From: MFD04580-c1 sp963702995
Lineage (GTDB): Bacteria; Planctomycetota; Phycisphaerae; Tepidisphaerales; Tepidisphaeraceae
NCBI GenBank assembly: GCA_963702995.1
Contig: OY969783.1
Coordinates: 558,001 to 622,000 of the forward strand
Direction: 5' to 3'
Length of the DNA: 64,000 nt
Position numbers and translations under genes: made by a program. Below, one piece after another: positions 18,661-28,010 of this stretch (position 1 is its first letter; each line of letters begins with the position of its first letter). A model generated the notes under the pieces. It saw only the letters and a program-made list of their open reading frames with translations. It was not told where the DNA came from and made no database searches.

Positions 18661-19983
18661 ATGACTGACATTGCCTTACGGGTCCAGGGTCTGGGCAAAC
18701 GCTATCGGATTGGTCTTCAAGACGATTCGGCGGGCGGATTCTATCGCTACAGGTCGATCCAGGACTCCTTGACCCGATTCGCTCATCGTCCGTTCGGCGC
18801 GTTACGCGATGCCGTTGTGCGCCCGCCAATGTCCGAGGACAACAGCTTTTGGGCGCTTGAGAACGTTGACTTTGACGTCGACAAGGGTGAAGTTGTCGGA
18901 ATCATTGGTCGAAATGGCGCTGGCAAAAGCACTCTCTTGAAGATCCTTAGCCGCATCACGAGACCAACCGCAGGGAGCGTCGAGGTGAGGGGGCGAGTTG
19001 GCTCGCTTCTTGAGGTTGGAACCGGCTTCCACCCGGAGCTCACCGGACGTGAAAACCTTGCCCTAAATGGCGCTGTTCTCGGCATGACACGGGCCGAAGT
19101 GAAGTCGAAGTTCGACGAGATCGTGGACTTCAGCGAAGTCGGAAAGTTCCTCGACACTCCAGTAAAACATTACAGTAGCGGCATGTATATGCGGCTTGCG
19201 TTCTCAATCGCCGCCCACTTGGAGCCGGAAATACTCGTCGTTGACGAGGTGCTAGCAGTCGGCGACGCCGAGTTTCAAAAAAAATGCCTCGGCAAGATGA
19301 GTGACGTATCAAAACAGGGTCGCACAATATTGTTTGTTAGCCACAACATAAACGCCATCGGGCAGCTTTGCGGTCGCTGCGTGCTGTTAAGCCGCGGGCA
19401 CGTAAAGCAGGTGGGCCCGACGGCTAGCGTGGTCGAGGCTTATGTTTCGGAGAGTCAGGCGGGATACGAGTTTGTACGGGCGCCGCAGGGTGGAGGACGG
19501 CCGACCCTTGTAGCTGGTCGCATCGTGTCGAGCGATGGAAATGACAATCCGGCGGTCGCGGTACAGATTGAGATTAAGGGTAATGCTGTCAGGCAGCTTT
19601 CGGTTGACATCCGTCTGAAAGACAGTTCAACCAATCCAGTGGGGTTCGCGTCCTTCGGATCGCTTGCAGCAGCCCAGATGATGGTGCTCGGCACAAGCTC
19701 GACACGGATACAATTTCGATTGTGCACCAGTCAACTGGCGGTCGGCAGTTATTCATTTAGCTTTGATCTAACACAGCCTGAGGTTGCCTTCTATGATCGC
19801 GCCGAAGAGGTGTTAAAGTTCGACGTATTACGTTCCCCGGCCGAGGGCAAAACGCGTGCTCTGCCGCAGTCATGGGGATATGGCTCTTACGAACTGCCGA
19901 TCGACTTGCTGCAAATCGACCGGGGCGCTCAGTCAACATGGGGGCGTCTCGGGGTGCCAGTGTGGGTCAACCTGTTGCGGTAG
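18661..19983 (+). CDS. wzt: Wzt-type ABC transporter ATPase with C-terminal carbohydrate-binding domain
   Basis: The 440-residue protein has Walker A GRNGAGKS (83-90), LEVGTGFHPELTGREN, signature YSSGMY and Walker B ILVVDEVLAVGD, then from about residue 275 a beta-rich C-terminal domain (AVQIEIKGNAVRQL, SYSFSFDLTQPEVAFYD). In characterised Wzt proteins this domain binds the terminal cap of the finished glycan and so sets chain length. It is the intact counterpart of the frameshifted first copy. It follows wzm closely and is in turn followed by an FkbM gene that could make such a cap. Confidence 0.93.
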   Translation: MTDIALRVQGLGKRYRIGLQDDSAGGFYRYRSIQDSLTRFAHRPFGALRDAVVRPPMSEDNSFWALENVDFDVDKGEVVGIIGRNGAGKSTLLKILSRITRPTAGSVEVRGRVGSLLEVGTGFHPELTGRENLALNGAVLGMTRAEVKSKFDEIVDFSEVGKFLDTPVKHYSSGMYMRLAFSIAAHLEPEILVVDEVLAVGDAEFQKKCLGKMSDVSKQGRTILFVSHNINAIGQLCGRCVLLSRGHVKQVGPTASVVEAYVSESQAGYEFVRAPQGGGRPTLVAGRIVSSDGNDNPAVAVQIEIKGNAVRQLSVDIRLKDSSTNPVGFASFGSLAAAQMMVLGTSSTRIQFRLCTSQLAVGSYSFSFDLTQPEVAFYDRAEEVLKFDVLRSPAEGKTRALPQSWGYGSYELPIDLLQIDRGAQSTWGRLGVPVWVNLLR

Positions 19984-20014
19984 ACGATGACGCCCGTCGA
20001 AGTTAGGATTACAT

Positions 20015-20752
20015 ATGCTCCGTACATTCTTGAGACGCGCCGCGAGTCGTAGTCTTAGACCGCTTGGGTACGGCGTAGCTCCACTTGACCGCCTGGAGGT
20101 GTGGCGGAGCCCGCTGGTGAAGGCCTCGCATGAGCTTGGCATTGATCTCGTGCTGGACGTGGGCGCGAATGCGGGGCAGACGGGCCTTGAACTCCGCGCG
20201 GGGGGGTATCGAAAGCAGATTGTCTCATTTGAGCCCCAATCGCACGCATTTCGTGAACTCCAGTCCGTGGCTCGATCCGATTCGGCATGGGATTGTCGTC
20301 GCCTCGCCGTCGGCGAAGGAGCTGGCAGACTCGAGATGCACCTATCAAGATTCAGCCCTAGCAGTTCCTTACTGCCAATGAGCCCGTTGCACATTGAGAC
20401 GTGGTCAGGCAGCGAAACAATTGCGACCGAGCTCGTCGATGTGCTGCCGTTGGATGCGCTGGTCGATGAGCTTGAGCTGACGAAGCATCGGGTGATGCTC
20501 AAGATCGACGTGCAGGGATACGAGTTAAACGTATTGCGCGGGGCTAAGAGCGCACTTTCGCTTATGACCGCGGCGTTTGTTGAGTTGCTCTTCGCGCCGT
20601 TGTATCAGGGACAGTCAAGATACTCCGATGTAATTGATGCCTTGGACGCGGCGGGTCTAAAGTTCGCCGGGCTGTATGACGAGGGCATCGCCCCATCCAC
20701 GGCCCGTCCCGTGCTCTTCGCCAATGCATTATTTATCAGGATCAATAAGTGA
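20015..20752 (+). CDS. FkbM-family methyltransferase
   Basis: ATG 20015 follows an AGGA ribosome site. The 245-residue protein has SAM motif LVLDVGANAGQTG (about 45), IVSFEPQSHAF and the FkbM signature MLKIDVQGYELNVLRGAKS (about 167-185). The C-terminus FANALFIRINK is complete. It is placed right after wzt, so the exported chain or its terminal cap is the likely substrate. Its stop overlaps the next gene's start by four bases. Confidence 0.9.
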   Translation: MLRTFLRRAASRSLRPLGYGVAPLDRLEVWRSPLVKASHELGIDLVLDVGANAGQTGLELRAGGYRKQIVSFEPQSHAFRELQSVARSDSAWDCRRLAVGEGAGRLEMHLSRFSPSSSLLPMSPLHIETWSGSETIATELVDVLPLDALVDELELTKHRVMLKIDVQGYELNVLRGAKSALSLMTAAFVELLFAPLYQGQSRYSDVIDALDAAGLKFAGLYDEGIAPSTARPVLFANALFIRINK

Positions 20753-21738
20753 ATGCTCCTTCCGACGTCAATCACTCTGTTCGTCAAGACCGATGCCCAG
20801 GGTGCGAAACCGCCAACTTTGTAAACACGGGACCACCATCTAACGGGTTTTCCAATATAGTTCGTGGTCGAGAGTTTCGTCAGGATGCTTATCGCGCCCG
20901 TCGGTGTCGGCAATGCGGCCTCGTCTTTAAATCTGTGATCGCCGCGCCAGAGGTATTATCCGACTACTATATGCAAGTTGATTTTCGAAAATGGGAGATC
21001 CCGGGATTGTTCCCGACGGAGCAAGCCGTGTGCAAACTATTAAATGCGCTCCCACCGCGTGCCCGAGTGCTCGATTTTGGGTGCAGCACGGGCCGCCTCA
21101 TTTCGAGGCTGGTCGGGCGGCTGGATTGTTATGGCTTCGAGATTAACACCGAAGCCGCCGCGATAGCATCAAGCAAGGGCGTGAAGATTGTAGGCGCCGA
21201 GTTGCTTAGCGGAAGCACGATGGCGTCTTTCTTCGACACTGTCACTGCAATCGACGTATTCGAACACCTAGCCTCACCGACCGACCTAATTGCAAGACTG
21301 ATCAGCTGTCTAAGACCATCGGGCCAATTGCTTCTTGTTACTGGAAACGCCGACAACCGGGCGGCTGTTGATGATCTTGCCAATTTTTGGTATTTCCGAA
21401 CGGTCGAGCATCTTTGCATGATGACCCGCCAGTACGCGGAATATGTGGCGACTAAGTTAGGTTTAGAATTAGTGGGATGGAAGCGAATGTCTCACTATGA
21501 AGCGTCGGTCTACATTAAAGTCTTACAGCATAGCCAGAATCTGGCCTTTAAAGTTTTCCATCGCGACCGGTCTCCGTGGATCAAACCGCTAATGGCGAAG
21601 CTTCCGCACTTTAACAAAGCCAAAAATTGGAGTGTCCCGCCCCCGTGGACAGTCACCCGCGATCATGTGTTGGCTATCTTTCGAAAGCCGGCCGATAGCG
21701 ATGTGCAACCAACAATGATTCAGGGAGAACCCTTGTGA
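20749..21738 (+). CDS. Class I SAM methyltransferase with N-terminal zinc knuckle
   Basis: The 329-residue protein begins with CPGCETANF and CRQCGLVF (about residues 14 and 43), a four-cysteine zinc site as in sugar methyltransferases of the TylF/NovU/TcaB type. The SAM motif VLDFGCSTGRL is near residue 105 and DTVTAIDVFEHLASP follows. It overlaps both neighbours by four bases (ATGA and GTGA), showing a tightly coupled operon. Its damaged paralogue lies at 6218-7199. Substrate not predictable; nucleotide sugar or glycan. Confidence 0.85.
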   Translation: MNAPSDVNHSVRQDRCPGCETANFVNTGPPSNGFSNIVRGREFRQDAYRARRCRQCGLVFKSVIAAPEVLSDYYMQVDFRKWEIPGLFPTEQAVCKLLNALPPRARVLDFGCSTGRLISRLVGRLDCYGFEINTEAAAIASSKGVKIVGAELLSGSTMASFFDTVTAIDVFEHLASPTDLIARLISCLRPSGQLLLVTGNADNRAAVDDLANFWYFRTVEHLCMMTRQYAEYVATKLGLELVGWKRMSHYEASVYIKVLQHSQNLAFKVFHRDRSPWIKPLMAKLPHFNKAKNWSVPPPWTVTRDHVLAIFRKPADSDVQPTMIQGEPL

Positions 21739-22793
21739 GTACAGTTCTTGTGTCGGGCTCTTCCGGGTTAATTGGTTCCGAGGTCGTGTCGCACTTTGCG
21801 GCTGAGGGCTGGCAGGTAACCGGAATCGACAACAACCAGCGTGCAGACTTCTTCGGACCATCTGGAGATACCCGATGGAATCAGAAGCGCCTGGCAGACA
21901 CTTACCCGACGTTCCGTCATGCCGAGTTGGACATACGTGACCGTACTGGAATATCGCACCTTATGTCGTCGGTACAGCCGGACCTGATAGTTCATACCGC
22001 GGCCCAGCCCAGCCATGACCTGGCTTCCAGCCGACCATTCGATGATTTCGACGTTAACGCTGGCGGAACGCTTAATCTGTTGGAGGCAACTCGGAGGCAC
22101 GCACCCGAGGCGGTCTTCGTTCACATGAGCACTAATAAGGTATATGGCGACCGACCCAACAGAATCAAGCTCAAAGAGCTCGCGACGCGTTGGGTGTATG
22201 ACGACCCGGATTTCGCTGGAGGCATCGCAGAGGACTTTCCAATTGACCAGAGCAAGCACAGTCTTTTTGGCGCGAGCAAGGTCGCCGCGGACGTGATGGT
22301 ACAGGAGTATGGAAGATACTTTGGGCTTAAAACCTGCTGCCTTCGAGGTGGATGTCTGACTGGGCCTAATCATTCTGGCGTCGAACTGCATGGCTTCCTA
22401 AGCTACCTTGTGAAATGTAATCTGGAGGGCCGAAAGTACACGGTGTATGGATACAGAGGAAAACAAGTACGGGATAACATTCATGCATTGGATGTTGCTC
22501 GTTTTATACATGCATTTTACCAAAAACCACGAATCGGCGAGGTGTATAACATCGGGGGCGGGCAACGCAATAGCTGTTCCATTCTTGAAGCCTTTAACAT
22601 TTCAGAGCAAATATCGGGAAAGAAAATGGTCTACGAGTATGACGATAAGAATCGCGAGGGTGACCATGTTTGCTACGTCAGTGATTTATCCAAAATGCGA
22701 TCACACTACCCCGAGTGGGACGTAACGAAGAATCTCGGCGAGTTATTCGAAGAAATCCACGGGGCGTGGGGCGACCGCATGAGGAAAGCCTAG
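21735..22793 (+). CDS. NAD-dependent epimerase/dehydratase, CDP-paratose 2-epimerase-like
   Basis: An extended SDR of 352 residues. The NAD-binding loop is GSSGLIGS (about 7-14), and FFGPSGDTRWNQKRL resembles the CDP-paratose/tyvelose 2-epimerase group. The active-site motif normally written YxxxK reads FGASK here (HSLFGASKVAAD, about 176-187), so the catalytic tyrosine is phenylalanine; MSTNKVYG provides the Ser/Thr. The enzyme would interconvert nucleotide sugars. No other CDP-hexose gene is seen in the window, so the true substrate is uncertain. It is coupled to the upstream methyltransferase by a four-base overlap, and the next ATG follows its TAG immediately. Confidence 0.8.
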   Translation: MSTVLVSGSSGLIGSEVVSHFAAEGWQVTGIDNNQRADFFGPSGDTRWNQKRLADTYPTFRHAELDIRDRTGISHLMSSVQPDLIVHTAAQPSHDLASSRPFDDFDVNAGGTLNLLEATRRHAPEAVFVHMSTNKVYGDRPNRIKLKELATRWVYDDPDFAGGIAEDFPIDQSKHSLFGASKVAADVMVQEYGRYFGLKTCCLRGGCLTGPNHSGVELHGFLSYLVKCNLEGRKYTVYGYRGKQVRDNIHALDVARFIHAFYQKPRIGEVYNIGGGQRNSCSILEAFNISEQISGKKMVYEYDDKNREGDHVCYVSDLSKMRSHYPEWDVTKNLGELFEEIHGAWGDRMRKA

Positions 22794-23960
22794 ATGCTCG
22801 CACTTGTGCAAGCGTGCGGTCTCGAAGCCCCCGGCGGGGGTCCTAGGATCCTGTCATCCCTGGTTCGGGGCTCCGCGTATCCGTTTGTAAGCATTAGCAC
22901 AGGTCCGCTTCCGCCCCCTCTCGCCAGCAGCGGCGTGGAAGAGCTCCACGTCCCGCAGCGCCGGGCGTTCAGCAGGCTCGAACGGGGTCGCATTGGGTCT
23001 GCGCTATCGCTTATCGACTTGGCGATGGGTCGCCGGCTCGCAGGGCGGCTCCATGATATTTTCTGCCAGCGCGGCGTGAAGGCGGTTCACACCATTCCGC
23101 ACGCGCCGGACTTCTGGCCCGCCTACCGCGCCGCTCGCCAAACGGGCGCTCGCTTCGCGTTGAGCGCACATGATGACATTCGGTACATCCATGCCCGCTC
23201 CCCGGCGCTCGGAACCCTTGAGCGGAGCTTGGCAGAAGTTTGGTGCGACGCTGATATCCGGTTTGCGATATCGGAGGAAATAGGTGAGGAATACAGCCGC
23301 CGGTTCGGCGAGCGCGATTTTGTTGTTCTGACCGACGGTGTGGATAACGTCGCTCCGTTCGCCAAGGCGCGCGCACCAGAATCGCTCCACGTGCATTTCG
23401 GCGGGTCAATTCACAGCTCGTACTCACCGAACTTCACACAACTTGTCGAGGCACTTCGACGGGTAAAGGCCGAGCGACCAAATTGGGATGTGTCGTTGAC
23501 ACTGCGAGGGGGCAGCCTCGGTCGCCCCAGCCCTGGGGTAGATGTTCAAGTGTTGCCGTGGGCAGATCAAGTGACGTTCGAGCAGGATTTGCGTCGTGCG
23601 GACCTTCTATACCTGCCGCTCCCGTTCGAGGAACGGTATCTTTCTCTTTCCAGGTTCAGCCTCTCAACTAAGATGGTGTCATATCTCGCTAGCGGAACGC
23701 CCATCCTATATCATGGCCCCGGAAACGCGGCCGCGGGTAGGCTCCTAGCAGAAAAGACCGCCGCGTTATGCGTAACGGAGCCGCAAGCCGATCGGCTTAT
23801 ACGCTGCCTGTTAGTCCCTGCATGTACGGCGGCATTGATAGCCGAAAACGGCCTTGTCTTGGCAAAGAAAAAGTTTGACATCTCATATCAAAGAGCAGTT
23901 TTCTGGAATTCCATTTTTCCGGCAACTGAATCTCGGCAAACGGGGCGTTCGGGGAACTGA
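22794..23960 (+). CDS. Glycosyltransferase, GT4-like (GT-B fold)
   Basis: The ATG at 22794 abuts the stop of the epimerase gene. The 388-residue product has a GT-B-like layout: N-domain with HTIPHAPDFWPAYRAARQTG and ARFALSAHDDIRYI, C-domain with LHVHFGGSIHSSYSPNF, VQVLPWADQV and LSTKMVSYLASGTPIL, which is where GT4 enzymes bind donor. The usual E-x7-E motif is not obvious, so family assignment is weaker than for its neighbours. It is the last gene of the coupled run 20015-23960. Confidence 0.72.
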   Translation: MLALVQACGLEAPGGGPRILSSLVRGSAYPFVSISTGPLPPPLASSGVEELHVPQRRAFSRLERGRIGSALSLIDLAMGRRLAGRLHDIFCQRGVKAVHTIPHAPDFWPAYRAARQTGARFALSAHDDIRYIHARSPALGTLERSLAEVWCDADIRFAISEEIGEEYSRRFGERDFVVLTDGVDNVAPFAKARAPESLHVHFGGSIHSSYSPNFTQLVEALRRVKAERPNWDVSLTLRGGSLGRPSPGVDVQVLPWADQVTFEQDLRRADLLYLPLPFEERYLSLSRFSLSTKMVSYLASGTPILYHGPGNAAAGRLLAEKTAALCVTEPQADRLIRCLLVPACTAALIAENGLVLAKKKFDISYQRAVFWNSIFPATESRQTGRSGN

Positions 23961-24406
23961 CGACGACAATAACCGTGCGCCTCCAGAGGCCCACGGTCGC
24001 GTGTCGGAAGACCGCCGGGCATCAGAATGCGCTGCCGTCGAGGCGGTGCCAATAACGCTGGCAAATAGACGGCTTTTTATATCTCGAGAATTTTCGCTTT
24101 TGTTGTGTGTTCATTTCTGGTTTTATTGTACTTGGATTCGAATTGAAATAAATGCGCGAACCTATAGAACGCCTTCCGCGCTCGAGTGCGTTTTCCGCGA
24201 CTCGGTCAATGCCCCAGCAGCCGTCAGTATCAGACCCAAAACAGGTCGAGGTTCTGTTCCGGAAAGGCGTCCACATCTCGCTTCTGTTGGCCGCCGCATT
24301 CGAAAATGCCAACGTCACCGTCCCCGTGCTCGGCGACCCGTGATTGCCCTGGCCTTCGGCTGATTAATCGAGCGAAAGTTCGCAAACCCTCATTCATCGG
24401 ATTATT
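23961..24406. other. Gap without a recognisable gene
   Basis: About 446 bases between a glycosyltransferase and an acyltransferase gene. Short open frames exist on both strands (for example 24152-24343, +, 63 codons) but none has a ribosome site or a familiar sequence. The AT-rich piece 24075-24160 could hold a promoter for the downstream genes, though I see no clear -35/-10 pair. Confidence 0.4.
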
Positions 24407-25003
24407 GTGGCTACTTCGTTAGGTCTATGGAGGGCGATGGGGGTCCGGGCTGGCCAACTTACGTACCTAAAATCATTAGTTTTTTACCTTAAAGTTGCAA
24501 TCTGGGACGCCGTGGCTAACCGGGTGGCGGGCTCGTCGTTTTTGCCCAAGTGGTGTCGTCGTAAAATCTATCAATTAGTAGGCCTGAAAGTATGCTCTTC
24601 GGCAAACTTATCACCCAGCATCTATTTTCAGTCGCCGCGAGCCGTAATCGGCCAGCATACCTTCGTTAACAGAGGCGTAAAGTTTTTCTGCGGCGAATCT
24701 ACTGTAGCCATTGGAGACGGCGTTCAAGTCGCGATGGGCGCGACTTTTGTCACCGAGACACACGCAATTGGGCCTGCAAACCGGCGCTGTGGCGATGCTG
24801 TCTCATTGCCGATATTAGTGGAAAGCGGTTGCTGGATTGGGGCAAACGCCGTGGTCCTGGGGGGCGTTAGAATCGGTATTGGATGTGTGGTCGCTGCGGG
24901 CGCAGTAGTAAATCGCGACTGCTCGCCCAATGGTCTCTACGCGGGCGTTCCGGCACGCCGGGTTCGCGATCTGCCCGTCGAATTTCCGCGGACGCATGCA
25001 TAA
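24407..25003 (+). CDS. Left-handed beta-helix acyltransferase (hexapeptide repeat)
   Basis: The 198-residue protein has hexapeptide repeats in its second half (AVIGQHTFVNRGV, VAIGDGVQVAMGA, CWIGANAVVLGGVRIGIGCV) and the end GLYAGVPARRVRDLP typical of NodL/LacA/WcaF-type O-acetyltransferases. The histidine in TETHAIG (about residue 123) matches the catalytic position. It acetylates a sugar hydroxyl with acetyl-CoA as donor. The start may be GTG 24407 or ATG 24437; both keep the fold. Confidence 0.87.
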   Translation: MATSLGLWRAMGVRAGQLTYLKSLVFYLKVAIWDAVANRVAGSSFLPKWCRRKIYQLVGLKVCSSANLSPSIYFQSPRAVIGQHTFVNRGVKFFCGESTVAIGDGVQVAMGATFVTETHAIGPANRRCGDAVSLPILVESGCWIGANAVVLGGVRIGIGCVVAAGAVVNRDCSPNGLYAGVPARRVRDLPVEFPRTHA

Positions 25004-25124
25004 CCAATAGCTTTTTCCTCTTCCGCGCAATTTCGGACGACTCTTCGGGATTGGGGATCGATCGGATCACGGGTCCATCCTCCGCGCCTTCATGCGAGCG
25101 AGCTTGACCTTGGAGCCATGGCAC

Positions 25125-25865
25125 ATGAGAAATCCTATTGTGCGTAGTGTAGAGAGATTACTCGGATGCAAGATTTACCGCAATTCGTTGCCGAGAGGAA
25201 CCGACCTTGTCGAAGACCTGCGTCGCGCCGTTGGCCTAGAGAACGTGAAGACCATCTTCGACGTAGGCGCGAACGTGGGGACGATCGCGGCGCATTTCGC
25301 CGTATCGTTTCCTAGGGCAAGCATCTTCTCGTTCGAACCAGTCAGTGCGACGTTCAAGACCTTGGTGACGAATCTTAAGCAATTCCCGTCCGTACATCCT
25401 TTCCAGCTCGCTCTTGGCAGAACAGCCGGAGATGTGGAAATCTTTCTTCATAAGGAGCACTCGTTAATGAACTCGATTGCAGTCGATCGCGGCGGCGGTA
25501 GCGAGCGCGTCGAGTGTTCAACGGTGGATTTATTTGCCGAGCGACAGTCGATAAAGGCGGTTGATCTTCTCAAAATCGACGTCGAGGGCTTCGAGCTCGA
25601 GGTCATCGAGGGCGCTAAAGGCCTTTTGTCAGCCCACAATGTGGGGTTCGTCTACGTCGAGTCGGAGCCGATCGAGTCGCGACACCACTTCGTGCCGATA
25701 CAAACACTCAACGAAGCAATGCTGGTGTTCGGCTACAAGTTTTTCGGGGTCTACGAACAACAGCCGCATTGGACCGGCCAGAAGAACCTCCTCTTCTTCA
25801 ACCCAATGTACATTTCGCCAAAGCTCGTGGCCCCAGACATTAAGGCCCACAACTACCCCCTGTAA
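25125..25865 (+). CDS. FkbM-family methyltransferase
   Basis: From ATG 25125 (MRNPIVRSVERLLG) the product is 246 residues. An upstream in-frame ATG at 25092 adds eleven unconserved residues. Motif I is TIFDVGANVGTIA (about 44), followed by IFSFEPVSATF and the FkbM motif LLKIDVEGFELEVIEGAKG (about 155-173), then the ending NLLFFNPMY. It is the fourth FkbM gene in the locus. Likely an O-methyltransferase acting on EPS sugars. Confidence 0.88.
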   Translation: MRNPIVRSVERLLGCKIYRNSLPRGTDLVEDLRRAVGLENVKTIFDVGANVGTIAAHFAVSFPRASIFSFEPVSATFKTLVTNLKQFPSVHPFQLALGRTAGDVEIFLHKEHSLMNSIAVDRGGGSERVECSTVDLFAERQSIKAVDLLKIDVEGFELEVIEGAKGLLSAHNVGFVYVESEPIESRHHFVPIQTLNEAMLVFGYKFFGVYEQQPHWTGQKNLLFFNPMYISPKLVAPDIKAHNYPL

Positions 25866-25967
25866 TCCTTGGCGACATTCGCTCGACGGTACGAGGGGCA
25901 ACGTGCCTTCCGCTCGAATGAGCCAGCGAGAGTCGGACCACCAAGCTGCTAGCGTAGAGCGAAAAAT

Positions 25968-26792
25968 ATGCCCGATAGAATACCAAGGGTCATACATTAT
26001 TGCTGGTTCAGCGGCGAGGAGATTCCAGGTTTTCTCAACTGGTGCATGAACTCCTGGAGGGAGGTCATGCCTGACTACGAGATGAGGTTGTGGGATGCGA
26101 GGAGCTTCGACTTTGGGTCGGTGCCATTTGTTAGGGAGGCGATCCAAGTCAAAAAATGGGCCTTTGCGGCGGACTACATTCGGTTGCATGCGCTTTATCA
26201 TGAAGGGGGCGTATATCTCGACACCGATGTAAGGGTACTCAGACGTTTTGACGAGTTTCTGAAGTACAGTTTCTTCACCTCTCACGAGATCCACCCATTC
26301 AACTTCAATGAAGTAGAACGAAGCAAATTGGATCGGCAGCAAAGGCCTGTTCATCAGGATATGTTGATCAATGGACTGAATGTTCAAGCGGCAATAATGG
26401 GTGGTGCAAAAGGTAACGTATTTATTAAAGAATGTTTAGACTTTTACAATGGCAAACATCTGATTGGAGAGGATGGCAAGGCGTCATGCGAAGAATTTGT
26501 GATAGGGCCGCACATGTCGAAGACTGCAGAGAAATACGGATATCGGTATAATGATAGTGAGCAGCAACTGCAGGACGACATGATTATTTTAAAGCCGGAG
26601 ATATTCGTAGGCAACACTTCATTCCTAACAGAAAGATCGTATGCAGTGCATTTATGTAATGGGAGCTGGAAAGAGAGATCCGGCCTAGAGCACCTCAAGT
26701 ACAGAACTCGTAACCATTATCCAAAACTATTTCCTGTTGTTGATCTGTGCTGCAAAGTAACACGTAGCCTGAAAAAACTTTCGAGGCTTTAG
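25968..26792 (+). CDS. Glycosyltransferase family 32 (DXD sugar-binding)
   Basis: The 274-residue protein starts RIPRVIHYCWFSGEEIP and contains WAFAADYIRLHALYHEGGVYLDTDVRVLR (two pieces, about residues 65-93), the GT32/Gly_transf_sug signature with its DXD metal site. These GT-A enzymes, related to OCH1 and to capsular CapU/TcdA-like transferases, use UDP- or GDP-sugars. The gene is more AT-rich than its neighbours, which suggests acquisition from another source. Confidence 0.88.
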   Translation: MPDRIPRVIHYCWFSGEEIPGFLNWCMNSWREVMPDYEMRLWDARSFDFGSVPFVREAIQVKKWAFAADYIRLHALYHEGGVYLDTDVRVLRRFDEFLKYSFFTSHEIHPFNFNEVERSKLDRQQRPVHQDMLINGLNVQAAIMGGAKGNVFIKECLDFYNGKHLIGEDGKASCEEFVIGPHMSKTAEKYGYRYNDSEQQLQDDMIILKPEIFVGNTSFLTERSYAVHLCNGSWKERSGLEHLKYRTRNHYPKLFPVVDLCCKVTRSLKKLSRL

Positions 26793-26927
26793 GGTTGCCG
26801 GGCCCAGCAAATACACTGTGCCTGGGAGTCGAGTGCCGAGAATCGCTGCTTCGCTGGACACAAGAGGCCGATGCAACCGTATCGGCGGACCCGCGCGTTG
26901 AGGTTGGCGGCATTCTTGGAGCGAACT

Positions 26928-27854
26928 GTGCGGATTTCTGTTATTATACCCACATACCGTCGCGTTGACTGTCTGCGCCGCTGCTTGGACGCCATCGCGG
27001 CGCAGCACCGGACTCCGGATGAGATAATCGTAACGGTCCGCTCCGAAGACGTTGAAACCATGTCGCTATTGAAGGCAGGATCAATTCCCCATGTAACACC
27101 TGTCACGGTGGTCGAGGGCGGTGTTGTCGCTGCGATGAACGCGGGATTGGACGCAGCAGCCGGAGACGTAATAGCCTTGACCGACGACGATGCGGGTCCT
27201 TGGGCCGACTGGCTGTCACGGATCGAGGCGGCATTCTTAGGAGACGAGCGCCTCGGCGGACTCGGCGGACTGGACCGGCAAGGCCCGAACGGTAGTGTCG
27301 AAGATCGGCATGAACGTAATCCCGGAGAGCTGCGATGGTGGGGGCGACTGACGTCCGGGCACCACAGCGCCTCGCCCGGTCCGCCGCGGGAAGTTGTAGT
27401 CGTCAAGGGCGTCAATTCGGCATATCTGGCCGGACCACTTCGAAAGATCGGGTTTGACAAGCGACTTCGAGGACGCGGCGCTCAGGTGCATTGGGAGTTG
27501 AGCCTCGGGCTAGCCCTTCGGCGCCGGGGCTGGAAGATCGTGTTCGACCCGTCTATCGGCGTTGACCATTTCCCCGCGCCCCGGCTCGACGACGACCAGC
27601 GCTGTCAGGTTAACTTCCCGGCGATTGCAGACGCGGTCCACAATGAAACGATGCTACTGTACGAACACCTGTCGCCCGTCCGACGCGCGGTTTTCTTCGC
27701 TTGGTTCCTCCTGGTCGGCACGCGAGGCGCGCCCGGGCTGCTCCAGATTCCGCGACTTGTGGCAATCCGAGACAAGCACGTGGCGCAGCGGTGGGCGGCG
27801 ACCGTCCACGGTCGATGGACGGGCTTAAGAGCAGCCATTACCGCTTGTCCGTAG
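26928..27854 (+). CDS. Glycosyltransferase family 2
   Basis: GTG 26928 gives MRISVIIPTYRRVDCLRRCL, the clean GT2 N-terminus; an ATG at 26871 would add 19 residues of arginine-rich sequence with no family match. The metal-binding motif is LTDDDAGP (about 86) and the second acidic region VHWELSLGLALRRRG follows near 190. About 308 residues in all, soluble GT-A fold. It lies between GT32 and GT4 genes in the second EPS block. Confidence 0.88.
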   Translation: MRISVIIPTYRRVDCLRRCLDAIAAQHRTPDEIIVTVRSEDVETMSLLKAGSIPHVTPVTVVEGGVVAAMNAGLDAAAGDVIALTDDDAGPWADWLSRIEAAFLGDERLGGLGGLDRQGPNGSVEDRHERNPGELRWWGRLTSGHHSASPGPPREVVVVKGVNSAYLAGPLRKIGFDKRLRGRGAQVHWELSLGLALRRRGWKIVFDPSIGVDHFPAPRLDDDQRCQVNFPAIADAVHNETMLLYEHLSPVRRAVFFAWFLLVGTRGAPGLLQIPRLVAIRDKHVAQRWAATVHGRWTGLRAAITACP

Positions 27855-28010
27855 GAGTGGCCATACGCTCGAACGGCGTGCGCGGTAGCCCACCTACGTT
27901 TGATGGGAACCTCATGTGTCACGGGTGAATAGTTTCGCCTCCAGTCAGCGGAACCGGCAAAGGTCTGAGAGCAGTTGGTCTCCCATCACCATTGCGAAAA
28001 GGTGGCCCGC

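Noticed and set aside
24152..24343. 63-codon plus-strand frame between glycosyltransferase and acyltransferase genes
   Set aside because: No ribosome site, no family resemblance and poor codon pattern.
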